Source: Pontibacter mangrovi (GTDB lineage: Bacteria > Bacteroidota > Bacteroidia > Cytophagales > Hymenobacteraceae). From it: 64,000 nt of DNA. Positions 26,161 through 34,913 of the stretch are shown here, piece by piece (within the stretch, counting starts at the first letter, position 1; the number at the start of each line of letters is the position of its first letter). A program made the translations under genes and the position numbers. A model generated the notes under the pieces. It did no database searches. It worked only from the letters and a program-made list of their open reading frames with translations, and was not told the DNA's origin. Location of the stretch: positions 248,001-312,000 of the forward strand of contig NZ_VFRQ01000007.1 in NCBI RefSeq assembly GCF_006385705.1. Reading direction: 5' to 3'.

Positions 26161-27153
26161 ATGATAAATAAAATAGAAGTAGAACCTGATGGTATCTGGA
26201 AAGCAGTTTGGAAGATTAATACTTATGAGGAATATTTATCTAAGATAGTACCTGAACTATTCATCAATGATAATGCTCCCCAGCAGGTAAAAGACGGCTT
26301 TGCACTAGCTTGGAAACTACTAAGGCAGGCCTACTTCGAATATCAGTTTATTGATGTTGCGCTAACACAATCTATTATTACGCTAGAGAGAGCTCTTAGG
26401 CTGAAGTATGACGAGCTAAACAATAAGCCAAAAAAGAATATAACTCTCCAGAAACTACTCAAGTGGTTTTTGCACAATGGCTACTTTGAGCCGACAAACC
26501 CTCAAATATATGATCAACTTCGACTTATCAGAAATGGTAAAGTTCATGACACAAATCACTCATTTGGAGGCATTGCTTTCTTATCCAAAGTGCTAACACC
26601 TTTGCAGCTTATAAATGATCTTTATGAGGACAAAGAACTTAGGAAAAAGAGGCAAGAAGAAAGAAAACAATTAACTCATCACTTCCAAGAGCAGCTAATT
26701 GATGGAGGTATACTACACTTCGGTAATCAAAAGCTAATTATCATGGGAGCTTGGGTAGCTTTTGTGAACAACAAAAGTTACCCAATAACTTTGACCGTTG
26801 TGGTTTTGCCTATTTTTGACCCTACCCCCTATCTAACAAATAAAACAAGTTCTTTCCTTCCAATTAAACTAACGCTTTATAATTATTATGTTGGCGGAGG
26901 AGACATACTTTTGGAAGGCATCAATATTGAAACTAACGAGTCTGTTAAACTGACAAGAATCATAGAGCAAATAAATATGGAGAAGTTTAACAGCTGGAAA
27001 GCAACTGCTGAGCCAATCATCAAAGAACCTTTCCACCTTGGACTCTCTGTAGACTCTGCAATTAGTGATCTATTTTTAAAGAGAAGGGAGTGTAATTTAA
27101 ACTGTGTCATTTCCTTCTTCCCATTTACTGGCCCTGTTGGTGTACTGGTGTGA
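26161..27153 (+). CDS. HEPN-like protein, C-terminus truncated by IS256
   Basis: The visible frame has 330 residues. A helical segment (FIDVALTQSIITLERALRLKYDEL) is followed by LRLIRNGKVHDTNHSFGG, whose R-N-x3-H core matches the catalytic motif of HEPN-type ribonuclease or toxin domains. The C-terminal half is beta-rich. The last residues (TGPVGVLV) are encoded by the end of the IS256 element starting near 27130, so the true end is lost. It lies 42 bp after the PLD-like gene on the same strand. Whether it is a toxin, an immune effector or a generic HEPN protein is not decidable here. Confidence 0.55.
   Translation: MINKIEVEPDGIWKAVWKINTYEEYLSKIVPELFINDNAPQQVKDGFALAWKLLRQAYFEYQFIDVALTQSIITLERALRLKYDELNNKPKKNITLQKLLKWFLHNGYFEPTNPQIYDQLRLIRNGKVHDTNHSFGGIAFLSKVLTPLQLINDLYEDKELRKKRQEERKQLTHHFQEQLIDGGILHFGNQKLIIMGAWVAFVNNKSYPITLTVVVLPIFDPTPYLTNKTSSFLPIKLTLYNYYVGGGDILLEGINIETNESVKLTRIIEQINMEKFNSWKATAEPIIKEPFHLGLSVDSAISDLFLKRRECNLNCVISFFPFTGPVGVLV
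27123..27146 (+). repeat. 24-bp direct repeat, right copy
   Basis: This copy is identical over 24 bp to 14877-14900. It spans the junction between the truncated HEPN-like gene and the presumed left end of the IS256 element: the last 17 bases look like IS sequence and the first 7 lie outside. Together the copies bracket about 12.2 kb that holds the whole hsd-AAA-HNH operon and its neighbours. Confidence 0.75.
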
Positions 27154-28473
27154 ATCCTTACAGCAACAGGGCCAAACTTTTGAAGTGCGTCTCACTTCAA
27201 GTCCAGCTGCATCCTGTCCCCAAACCAGATCGAGAGCTGCTGGGCCGTCTGGCTCCAGTTGGCAAGTGGCATCACCCACTTTTTGCTGATGTTCTGGTGC
27301 GAGAGGTAAATCAGCTTCAGCAGGGCCATATCTGATGGGAAACCCCCCTTCGTTTTGGTCACCTTGCGCACCTGGCGGTGAAAGCCCTCGATGGTGTTGG
27401 TGGTATAGATCAGCTTTCTGATCGGCTCGGTGTACTTAAAGTACGTGCTCAGCTTGTCCCAGTTCCGTTGCCAGCTCTCGAGCACCTTGGGGTACTTTCT
27501 GCCCCACTTCTCCTCCAGTTCCAGCAGCCGGAGCTCAGCCAGTTCTTTTGACTCAGCCCGGTAGACCGGCTTTAGGTCCCGCATGAACTCTTTCTGATCC
27601 TTTGAGCCTACATACTTGATGCTATTGCGGATCTGGTGGACAATGCAGCTCTGCACCTCGGCCTGAGGGAAAACACTGCTGATGGCTTCGGCAAAGCCCT
27701 TGAGGTTATCGATGCAGGCGATGAGCATGTCGGCAACGCCCCGCTGCTGCAGGTCCGTGAGCACTGAGAGCCAGAAGGTAGCCCCCTCGCTTTCGGAGAC
27801 GTACACGCCCAGCAGCTCCTTGTGGCCGTGGCGGTCAATGCCCAGGATGTTGTAGACGGCCTTGGAGACGGTGCGCCCTTCCTGCCGCACCTTGTAGTGC
27901 ATGGCGTCCAGCCAGACGATGCAGTAGAGCCTATCCAGCGGCCGTGCCTGCCACTCCTTTACCTGGGGCACTATCTTCTCGGTGAGAGCGGCGAGCGTGT
28001 CGTGGGAAATGTCCATATCGTACATATCCTTAAGATGGGCCGAGATGTCGCGCAGGCTCATCCCCAAGCCGTACATGCTCAGGATGCGGGGCTCGAGGTT
28101 CTCGGCCAGCACCGTCTCCCTTTTTTTGATGATCTGCGGCTCGAAGCTGGCCGAGCGGTCGCGGGACGAGGCCACCTCAATGGTGCTGTCCGAGGTGCGG
28201 ACCTGTTTGCTGACTTTGCCGTTGCGGCGGTTGCCTTGTTGGCGCTGCTCTTGCGACAGGTGCAGGTCCATCTCCGCGTCCAGGGCGGCCTCTAAGAAGT
28301 GTTTCAGCAAAGGACCAAGTGCTCCGTCTTTGCCGAAGGTGGGTTTGCCGCTCCGGAACTCCTCCAGGAACTGGCGCTTGATCTTGTCCAGATCCAGCTC
28401 GTTTTTCTCTTCCATGTTGACTGTGTTAAAGGTAATACTGCTAATCCTTTGACACATTTTATCTTACAGCCTC
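27130..28473 (-). mobile_element. IS256-family insertion sequence
   Basis: About 1.34 kb. The ends are inferred from imperfect inverted repeats: CTGT-N10-GTGT is seen with identical spacing at 27134-27151 and, on the other strand, at 28469-28452. The element carries one minus-strand Mutator-type transposase. No clear target duplication can be seen, so the exact ends are uncertain by a few bases. It truncates the HEPN-like gene on its left. Confidence 0.75.
27192..28415 (-). CDS. IS256-family (Mutator-type) transposase
   Basis: The start is the ATG of MEEKNELDLDKIKRQFLEEF (28413-28415); 14 further in-frame codons upstream are probably not used. The 407-residue protein has the DDE core: LDAMHYKV for the first Asp, IACIDNLKGFAEAIS for the second, and YTTNTIEGFHRQVRKVTK for the Glu. 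HQIRNSIKYV is also typical of the family. The length is normal and no lesion is seen, so the element may still be active. Confidence 0.92.
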   Translation of the reverse strand: MEEKNELDLDKIKRQFLEEFRSGKPTFGKDGALGPLLKHFLEAALDAEMDLHLSQEQRQQGNRRNGKVSKQVRTSDSTIEVASSRDRSASFEPQIIKKRETVLAENLEPRILSMYGLGMSLRDISAHLKDMYDMDISHDTLAALTEKIVPQVKEWQARPLDRLYCIVWLDAMHYKVRQEGRTVSKAVYNILGIDRHGHKELLGVYVSESEGATFWLSVLTDLQQRGVADMLIACIDNLKGFAEAISSVFPQAEVQSCIVHQIRNSIKYVGSKDQKEFMRDLKPVYRAESKELAELRLLELEEKWGRKYPKVLESWQRNWDKLSTYFKYTEPIRKLIYTTNTIEGFHRQVRKVTKTKGGFPSDMALLKLIYLSHQNISKKWVMPLANWSQTAQQLSIWFGDRMQLDLK

Positions 28474-28523
28474 GCAGAGAAATCTACTCCATAAAGTTTA
28501 AGAGGTGTCTTGAACTTGGTGTT

Positions 28524-29891
28524 TTACCTATCGCAGATTATTAGCGATTTTCTGATACTGCTAATTAAATCATCTTTAACAGCGTCAAATAAAAGTGACA
28601 GTGCAACGTCTTTTCTATCTTCGTGGAAAGAAAGATTTTCAGTAATAATAGGTAGCTGAAAAGCCTTTACTTTTATTCTCCTCCCTCCCGCTAATTCATC
28701 CACAATTAGTAGTTCTGCTACCTTCTCCTGGTAACCTTCAATGGTTTTTGGATAGAAGAGTATGACCTCATCAACATTGAAACGCACGGCGTAGGCTAGC
28801 ATCTGGTACAGGTCCGCCTGCAATACTCCCTTCTTGGGGTCCTTTTCGTCTGAGTAGACAATCTTGTACTTGGTGTCCGCAATGACGCTCCTGTCGCCAA
28901 TCTGCAGCAGCAGGTCCGGGCGAAGTGCGAATGCCTGCCCATGGTCCAGGTACTGCGACGTCACCTGCGCCTTGGCCTGCACCTCTTTCACTTCTTTTTC
29001 GATAAAGCCGAAGACGAAATCCTCGAAGACGTATTCCATGGGCAGCAGGAAGGCAAACAGCTTCAGGTCGTTCTTGTAGCTAAAGGACACGCTGCTGCTC
29101 AGAAAGAGATAGCAGTAATCGCGCACCGTTTCAAACTCACTGAACATGGGGTTGAACTTGAGGCAGGCGCATTCCTCGGCCGTGGCCCTCACCTCGCTCA
29201 CCTCATCGAGGATAAAGAGGATCTCGCGCAGGTATTTTTTGTTCTCTGAGCTTGTGGTGACGGTGAAGAGCAGGCTTGTTACGTACTTGATGATGCGGTT
29301 GAACCTGTTGTCCACCACAAAGGCATCGTACGTACAGCTGAGCCTGTGCCAACGGCCCCTAGAGATATTCTCGTTAACGTAGGCATTGGTATCTAATCGT
29401 CCTTTGATATAGGGCAGCTCCCGGCTCACCTCCTCGTACTGCTGGTAAATGGAGCTTGATAGCAGCTCCCGGGTGTACTTAGAGAACAGGTAGATCAGCA
29501 CCTCAAAGAAGTCGCTCTTCAGGCTGCCCAAGGCGGTCTGGTAGCTGGGGAATTTGATTTTGCGGCAGTAGCTGAGCCACCAGAGGATATGCTGCTGCAT
29601 GCCCTGCACCTCACCCTCCGAAGGCTCAACGCCTGGACGGTAGAAGATCTTGGGCAAGAGGTTAACGCGCCGGCCCCCAAAGTGGATCACACCCACGTAC
29701 TTGTTGGACTTGATCTCCCTGGTCCTGTGCAGGAACTGGATAAACTGCTGCACCTCTACCCTGTCCGAATCGCCGTTCAGGTAAAAGTCCGACTTGTCCC
29801 GTTTCTTCCACACCTCATCCAGGAAATCCTCCAGCCCCTCTAGCTCGCATGGAAGCTCGGCCTTGTTCTGGTACTCAAAGAGGTTAATCAC
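28524..29891 (-). CDS. mcrC: McrC nuclease subunit
   Basis: This is a 455-residue protein of the 5-methylcytosine restriction partner family. The N-terminal half binds McrB. The C-terminal half has a PD-(D/E)XK nuclease: ALRPDLLLQIG near 320, then VIADTKYKIVYSD near 340, with D and D-x-K as catalytic residues. It also has the typical QADLYQMLAYAVRFNVDEVILFYP block. It probably starts at a GTG (29889-29891), overlapping the end of mcrB by 8 bp, the usual coupling for this pair. It cleaves modified DNA together with McrB. Its 3' side runs up to the IS256 element. Confidence 0.92.
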   Translation of the reverse strand: MINLFEYQNKAELPCELEGLEDFLDEVWKKRDKSDFYLNGDSDRVEVQQFIQFLHRTREIKSNKYVGVIHFGGRRVNLLPKIFYRPGVEPSEGEVQGMQQHILWWLSYCRKIKFPSYQTALGSLKSDFFEVLIYLFSKYTRELLSSSIYQQYEEVSRELPYIKGRLDTNAYVNENISRGRWHRLSCTYDAFVVDNRFNRIIKYVTSLLFTVTTSSENKKYLREILFILDEVSEVRATAEECACLKFNPMFSEFETVRDYCYLFLSSSVSFSYKNDLKLFAFLLPMEYVFEDFVFGFIEKEVKEVQAKAQVTSQYLDHGQAFALRPDLLLQIGDRSVIADTKYKIVYSDEKDPKKGVLQADLYQMLAYAVRFNVDEVILFYPKTIEGYQEKVAELLIVDELAGGRRIKVKAFQLPIITENLSFHEDRKDVALSLLFDAVKDDLISSIRKSLIICDR

Positions 29892-32520
29892 GCCGTCCCC
29901 TTATCTTGAGTGGCCAAGCGTTATCTTCTATATCCAGGCCGGCATTAGCCAGGATACCTTTCACCTCCTTCTCATCGTTCATGAAGTACTCCAAAAGCAG
30001 CGGGATCACCTTCTTGTTCATGCGCTCCACCAGGTTTCTGTTCTCCCCCATGAAGTAGGCATGCCCGATCTGGAAGTCATATCCCTTCAGTTCCACCACT
30101 TTCTTATTGATTCTTTCCAGCACGTCAGCATCATATACTTCTTGCCCCTCCAGCTGATACTGCGGGTACATGGCCTCGAACTCAAAGCGCCTTCTAAGCG
30201 CAATATCCAGCAGCGCAATGGATTTATCGGCCGTATTCATCGTGCCGATGATATAGAGGTTAGAGGGCACGGTGAACTCCTCACCCGAGGGCAGCGTGCA
30301 CCTGAGCGGAATGGCCCCGTGGGAGCGCTTGTCCGGCTCCAGCAGCGTGATCAATTCACCGAACACCCTGGAAATATTGGCGCGGTTAATCTCGTCGATG
30401 ATGAGCACGTAGTTCTGCCGCTCCACTTTCGCCGGCGCCTCCATACTGTCAGCGACATGCTTTAGGATGTGCTGGTAGACTAAAAAGTAATAGGTTATAT
30501 CGTGATAGGCTGGGCGCGAGATCGTCTTTAGCTCCTTTGCCTCCTTCCTGCTTGTGACACTATGCCTGTACATCTCTCGCAGGTCGCTGAACTTCATCCT
30601 AAGCCCATTGGTATGCCTCCACTTATCGCCGGTGTAGCGGAAGGCATCCTCCTCCACCTCGGAGATGTGGGCAGCTTCCGTGATCTTAAACTTTTCCCCA
30701 CTTTCCTGCACCTGCTCAATGAACCTGTTCAGGGCATCTTCAAAAAGCAATTCTCTGGACACCTCCTCCGGCTCCTTCTCCGACAGCCTCAGGTTGTGCA
30801 GGGCCCTGTCTGCGATGCACTTGAACACGCCATCCACCCTGCTGAAGGAAAGCTCCGTGCTGCCCTCCATGTCTGGCCTCAGCCCCTGAATGAAGTCTTC
30901 GTAGCTATAGTTCTGGTGGAAGGTGATAAACTCGATTCTGTCCCCAAGGTTATCATTGAAGACCCTCATGGCCTCGTCGTAGCTTTCTATCTTCCTTTCT
31001 TCAATAATCTCTGCGGCGCGCAAAAGCGTGGTGTAGGTCTTGCCGGTGCCGGGAGGACCGTAGAAGATGGTATTAAGCGGGTAATTCATGTTCTCTTTTT
31101 TTACTTCTCTCTTGCCCCAAATCGCTTTGATGTGCTCTGCCTTCTCGACCGTGCTGATAGTGGACCAGTAGCCGCCGTTGAAGTCTACCTCAAACGGAAC
31201 AAAGCCTTTCTCCCAGGCCACCTGCAGACGCTTTCCGTCCTTCGGGTTCGCTGTTACCTTTCCCCTGGCCTTGATCGCCATAACGGGCTTTGTCTTCTCT
31301 CTTGTGAAAACGGACTTGATGGCGATGAGGCTGCCCACGGGGACGGCGCTCACTTCGTTTAGGAACTTATCGTCATAGCCGTTTTCCCAGATACCCTGCT
31401 CTACGAACCTGCCGGTCTGGTCCTCCGGGTTATGCCCGTCCCAGTAGGCACCCATCAGGTAATGCGCTGTGGTCTCGAAAAGGCGGCTCCTTACCTCCGG
31501 GTTCTTGGCCGCCTCGATGATCCATTTGTTGTGCAGGTGAGCGAACTGCGCCCTGAACTGTGACACTCTTTGTTTCCTCCTGCTGTCTTCAGCAGGCACA
31601 GTGATCGCCTCAAAAAAGTCATTAACATTAACTGCCGCTGCTTCTAATGACACCCACCTTAACGGATTGTGTTTACTGCCGCCACCTTCCTCACCTACGC
31701 CTAGGCTCGGGTACTTTTGGCGCAGCTCACCTACTTGTGAAGAGGGCACGTAGAAGCCCAAGATGACATTCCGTCCACTCCTTTGGAGACTAGTCACGTA
31801 CTTACCACCAATCGTTAGCTGCATCCTGTTAGGCTTAGCTAAGGCAGCGGCATAGACGAGCTGATCTTCGCTGGAAAGGTTAAGCTTGGTGAGCACATGC
31901 CCGGCAGCGTCAAAGAACTTCTCCACCGCCTCACGGTCGTCAATCCGCTTCACCGCACCTTTAAGCTCCTCCCACTTGTCTGGATCGGCGCCAACCGAGT
32001 ATCGGTTTTGAGACTGTAGCAAGCCATCTATGTACGGCAGGTCCTGGCCCGCTTGAGTGCAGTAGATAGAGTTAATCAGCCTAGTCAGTTCAGCCGGTGA
32101 TTCGGTGAGATAGGCGCCCTGGTTCAACTCCAGCTTTTTGTTGTAGAACACTTTGCCCTGCTTCCTGATGCTATCCAGCAGCTCCCTATTCTCCTCCCGC
32201 AGCAGCTCGTCCCTGGTGACCACTGGGTCCAGGGTCTGAAACTCCTTCAGTGGCACCATATAAGCCGGGCCTTCCCCATTGGAATGTTCCGTACCGTCCG
32301 CCTCCTTAAATTTGTCTGCGGCACGCGAGACGCCGGTGATGCCGTAGTTGTCCGTTAGGTGCAGGATGACGTCGTCTGGCGCCACCGCCCGCATGGTGCT
32401 GTAGATGTCGACGCCACTGCTGCTCTTCGTACCCGACCACAGGGCCTTACCCAAGATAGGCTCACCTTGCAGCCTGTCGTCTCTGCCCTTTACGAGCTTT
32501 TTCTCAATCCAAACCTTCAT
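29884..32520 (-). CDS. mcrB: McrB-type modification-dependent restriction motor, EVE-like N-terminus
   Basis: This 878-residue protein has at least three parts. Residues 1-135 (MKVWIEKKLVKGRDDRL...YSTMRAVAPDDVILHLTDN...GVSRAADKFKE...) look like an EVE/PUA-type modified-base reader. About 150-470 is a MrcB_N-like region (IDGLLQSQNRYSVG, then VPVGSLIAIKSVFTREK...). The AAA+ GTPase follows with Walker A FYGPPGTGKTYT near 488, VLIIDEINRANISRVFGELI and IIGTMNTADKSIALLDIALRRRFEF. It senses modified bases, translocates and activates McrC. The gene is GC-rich compared with the hsd block, so it came from a different source. Confidence 0.92.
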   Translation of the reverse strand: MKVWIEKKLVKGRDDRLQGEPILGKALWSGTKSSSGVDIYSTMRAVAPDDVILHLTDNYGITGVSRAADKFKEADGTEHSNGEGPAYMVPLKEFQTLDPVVTRDELLREENRELLDSIRKQGKVFYNKKLELNQGAYLTESPAELTRLINSIYCTQAGQDLPYIDGLLQSQNRYSVGADPDKWEELKGAVKRIDDREAVEKFFDAAGHVLTKLNLSSEDQLVYAAALAKPNRMQLTIGGKYVTSLQRSGRNVILGFYVPSSQVGELRQKYPSLGVGEEGGGSKHNPLRWVSLEAAAVNVNDFFEAITVPAEDSRRKQRVSQFRAQFAHLHNKWIIEAAKNPEVRSRLFETTAHYLMGAYWDGHNPEDQTGRFVEQGIWENGYDDKFLNEVSAVPVGSLIAIKSVFTREKTKPVMAIKARGKVTANPKDGKRLQVAWEKGFVPFEVDFNGGYWSTISTVEKAEHIKAIWGKREVKKENMNYPLNTIFYGPPGTGKTYTTLLRAAEIIEERKIESYDEAMRVFNDNLGDRIEFITFHQNYSYEDFIQGLRPDMEGSTELSFSRVDGVFKCIADRALHNLRLSEKEPEEVSRELLFEDALNRFIEQVQESGEKFKITEAAHISEVEEDAFRYTGDKWRHTNGLRMKFSDLREMYRHSVTSRKEAKELKTISRPAYHDITYYFLVYQHILKHVADSMEAPAKVERQNYVLIIDEINRANISRVFGELITLLEPDKRSHGAIPLRCTLPSGEEFTVPSNLYIIGTMNTADKSIALLDIALRRRFEFEAMYPQYQLEGQEVYDADVLERINKKVVELKGYDFQIGHAYFMGENRNLVERMNKKVIPLLLEYFMNDEKEVKGILANAGLDIEDNAWPLKIRGRRD

Positions 32521-32869
32521 ACATTTGTCTGTTTTCCTTACAGTTAATTAGCAGTAGCTAATTGTTCTAATTATTAAGCACATCGATTAGCTTCACAAGT
32601 ATAAATATAGTTATATATTATATCGTAAAGAAACATCATACTTATCTTTTCGAAATGAAAGTCGATGGCGGGGTGGCATCATTATGATAACAAATTTTCA
32701 TATCTCGCTAGGTAGAGGATAAAGTTTGAACACTTCTTCCTACAAAAACTATCAAGCTTCAGAAACTCATTATGAAGTCCGTTTCATTTAATGAAAATCT
32801 TGCTGCCATACGTTAAATGTAATAAGAGCAGAGGTGTTTTTTTTGGATGAGTAAAAACGTATGTAAACC

Positions 32870-32910
32870 AAAAAAGCACTTACCAGATTTCTCTTCGTAA
32901 GTGCTTTTTT
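32870..32910 (-). terminator. Perfect 14-bp hairpin
   Basis: The arms 32870-32883 and 32897-32910 are perfect complements (AAAAAAGCACTTAC and GTAAGTGCTTTTTT) with a 13-nt loop. A/T runs on both sides would allow termination in both directions. It shares the AGCACTTA stem with the hairpin next to tRNA-Arg. Confidence 0.65.
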
Positions 32911-33153
32911 CCGGTAGGTCCGCCTGATATAGGTAAGGCTAACTCCATCTCATGTATAGAGCAGTTGTTTCACATTTGTAAGAAGCTCTACACCTCATAA
33001 TCTACTTCACAGCCGGCGGCTTTTACAGAAGGTTGTGGAGAGCATGTGTAGGTGCTTTCTTAGAAGTAAGAAAACATAAAGTGGTTGGTTCTGTGTGTAC
33101 TGATTCTGACCTAAGGACAAGCTCCATAGAAACTGTGTGCAAATTGTGTGCAC

Positions 33154-33192
33154 ATAAAAAAAGCACTTACAAGTTTTAGCTTATAAGTGCTT
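33154..33192 (-). terminator. tRNA-Arg operon terminator
   Basis: The stem AAGCACTTA (33161-33169)/TAAGTGCTT (33184-33192) is followed on the minus strand by a run of T (complement of the A-run at 33154-33160). It lies 10 bp after the tRNA 3' end, as expected for a tRNA transcript read leftwards. Confidence 0.7.
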
Positions 33193-33202
33193 GATTTTCA
33201 AG

Positions 33203-33276
33203 TGATCCCGTTTGGATTCGAACCAAAGACCTACTGCTTAGAAGGCAGTTGCTCTATCCAGCTGAGCTACGAGACC
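33203..33276 (-). tRNA. tRNA-Arg (TCT)
   Basis: 74 nt. The acceptor stem GGTCTCG pairs with CGGGATC (two G-U pairs). The anticodon stem-loop is ACTGC-CTTCTAA-GCAGT, giving anticodon TCT (reads AGA). The T-loop GGTTCGAATCC is present and CCA is not encoded. Its 3' end faces the accessory island, consistent with use as an integration site. Confidence 0.95.
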
Positions 33277-33346
33277 AGCGTTTGTAGGCAAGTATACACT
33301 TTACCCGTAAACAAAAAATTTCGGAATCTCTTCCGAAATTTTTAAG

Positions 33347-33420
33347 TCGGGGTGGCAGGATTCGAACCTACGACCTCCACATCCCAAATGTGGCGCGATA
33401 CCGGGCTACGCTACACCCCG
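33347..33420 (-). tRNA. tRNA-Pro (TGG)
   Basis: 74 nt. Acceptor stem CGGGGTG/CACCCCG is perfect. The anticodon arm CCACA-TTTGGGA-TGTGG gives anticodon TGG. The T-arm contains GGTTCGAATCC and CCA is not encoded. It has its own likely promoter (33475-33482). Confidence 0.95.
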
Positions 33421-33474
33421 AACTAATTTCGCTTTCCGATTCTTGAGCCTTAAACCCCTTCACAGATTGCGATG

Positions 33475-33482
33475 CAAAAGTA
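33475..33482 (-). promoter_or_regulatory. -7 box before tRNA-Pro
   Basis: On the minus strand this reads TACTTTTG, matching TAnnTTTG, with a TTTTG at roughly the -33 distance upstream. It lies about 55 bp before tRNA-Pro. Confidence 0.5.
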
Positions 33483-33536
33483 AACAAAATTTCAGAATTA
33501 CAAAAAGCTTCACAACTTTTTCATCTTCAATTTTCA

Positions 33537-33625
33537 GCGGAGAAGGGGGGATTCGAACCCCCGGTACCCTTACGAGTACGGCAGTTTAGCAAACTGCTGG
33601 TTTAAGCCACTCACCCACCTCTCCG
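33537..33625 (-). tRNA. tRNA-Ser (GCT)
   Basis: 89 nt with a long variable arm (CGTACTCGTAAGGGTACC region), as expected for Ser. The acceptor stem is CGGAGAG/TTCTCCG. The anticodon arm GCAGT-TTGCTAA-ACTGC gives anticodon GCT. CCA is not encoded. First of three leftward tRNA genes. Confidence 0.95.
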
Positions 33626-33941
33626 TGAGTTCCCTTACTGCTTAAGAGACTGCAAACATACTACATCAATCTGTACAACGCAATAGCTTACTCTAAAAAA
33701 TCACTGCTGCATTTCCGCTATTTTGCGGGAACAAAACCTAACTACTTGATCCTTCAAAACTTGCTCCTAAAACTATTTTTGTAAAAAAACAGCGGCTAGA
33801 GCAACTATACTTATACTTTACCGGCTACCGTTGTACATTCGAACCGGTTTCTGCTCTTTTTACCTGTTTTACGTGGCACCAGGAGTGGAAGCCGTTTAGT
33901 ATATTTGTAGCCAGCAGGCACTGTATTGCCTTTGCCATACC
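33626..33941. other. Divergent spacer between tRNA-Ser and batB
   Basis: The left part holds the tRNA-Ser promoter (33653-33660, minus). The right part holds a candidate batB promoter, TATATTTG at 33900-33907. The middle is AT-rich without an ORF. Confidence 0.5.
33653..33660 (-). promoter_or_regulatory. -7 box before tRNA-Ser
   Basis: The minus strand reads TATGTTTG (TAnnTTTG) with GCGTTG about 18 bp upstream. It lies 28 bp before the tRNA-Ser 5' end, an ideal spacing for a tRNA promoter in Bacteroidota. Confidence 0.6.
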
Positions 33942-34913
33942 ATGAACTGGAGTCAAACCCTCACATTACTGGAGTTCCTGTTTGGAGCAACGTTTGTCTT
34001 GCTCTACATCGGATACCTGATGCGGGTGCGCCGGGTGGCACTGTTTTTTAAGCAGCGTCCGCACGGGGTGTGGTTCAAAGTATTGCTGCGGCTTGTTTAC
34101 CTGGTGCTGATCGTGATAGCCATACTTGGCCCCTCCTTCGGTGCCATGAAAAAAGAGATCCGGACGATCGGCAAAGACCTATACATCGCTATCGACCTGT
34201 CGCAGTCGATGAACGCTACAGACGTGCAGCCTTCGCGCCTGGAAAAGGCAAAGCATGAAATGCTGCGGTTAATCGGGCGCTTTAACTCCGACCGTATCGG
34301 GCTCATGGTGTTTTCGGAGGATGCTTACGTGCAAAGTCCGCTTACCTATGACCAAAACGCGCTGCAGCTCTACATCCAGACACTCAGCAGCAACCTCCTC
34401 CCCTACTCCGGCACCAACTATGCCCCTGTGCTGCAGCTGGCTCTCGACAAGCTAAAGCAGCGCTCAAAAATGCCTGAGGAAGAGCAGAAAGCCCGTGTTC
34501 TTGTGCTTATCAGCGATGGTGAGAACTTCGGTGCGGATGTAGCGCAGCTGGCAAACGAACTGCAGCAACAGAACATCAGGGTTTATACCTTGGGAGTGGG
34601 CACCCTGGAGGGCAGCCGTATTCCGGAAGCAACCGGTTATGTAAAAGATGCGGAAGGACACGAAGTGATTTCCAAACTGAAACCAGAGCCCCTGGCAACG
34701 TTGGCTGACATGACGGGAGGCGCCTATTTTGAGATGAATGACCGGGTGAGCGAAGTCAGCCGCCTGATCAGCGCCATCAACAAGATTGAAGGCGAGCTGC
34801 GCGAAAGCAAAACCGTGGACGTTACCTCCAACAAGTATGTTTACCCGCTCGCGCTCGCGCTACTGCTCATTCTACTCGATATCCTGATAACCGTTAAGAT
34901 TATAAGAATATGA
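33942..34913 (+). CDS. batB: BatB-like VWA-domain membrane protein
   Basis: This 323-residue protein has two N-terminal membrane helices (about 8-25 and 50-70), a von Willebrand A domain with the MIDAS motif D-x-S-x-S (IAIDLSQSMNATD near 82), a second acidic loop LVLISDGENFG near 188, and a C-terminal helix (YVYPLALALLLILLDILIT). This is the BatB layout, in which the VWA domain sits in the periplasm or on the membrane face. It overlaps the next gene at ATGA (34910-34913). The usual batA and moxR genes are not next to it; the tRNA genes are. Confidence 0.8.
   Translation: MNWSQTLTLLEFLFGATFVLLYIGYLMRVRRVALFFKQRPHGVWFKVLLRLVYLVLIVIAILGPSFGAMKKEIRTIGKDLYIAIDLSQSMNATDVQPSRLEKAKHEMLRLIGRFNSDRIGLMVFSEDAYVQSPLTYDQNALQLYIQTLSSNLLPYSGTNYAPVLQLALDKLKQRSKMPEEEQKARVLVLISDGENFGADVAQLANELQQQNIRVYTLGVGTLEGSRIPEATGYVKDAEGHEVISKLKPEPLATLADMTGGAYFEMNDRVSEVSRLISAINKIEGELRESKTVDVTSNKYVYPLALALLLILLDILITVKIIRI

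Larger units (their letters stand above)
32521..33202. other. Non-coding island boundary region
   Basis: This 680-bp stretch has no convincing ORF. It contains a perfect hairpin (32870-32910), direct repeats of TGTGTGCA at 33134-33141 and 33145-33152, and the tRNA-Arg terminator (33154-33192). The two hairpins share the AAGCACTTA/TAAGTGCTT stem. The TGTGTGCA repeats sit about 50 bp from the 3' end of tRNA-Arg, the classic location for an integrase attachment site. No integrase gene is in the window. Confidence 0.5.
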
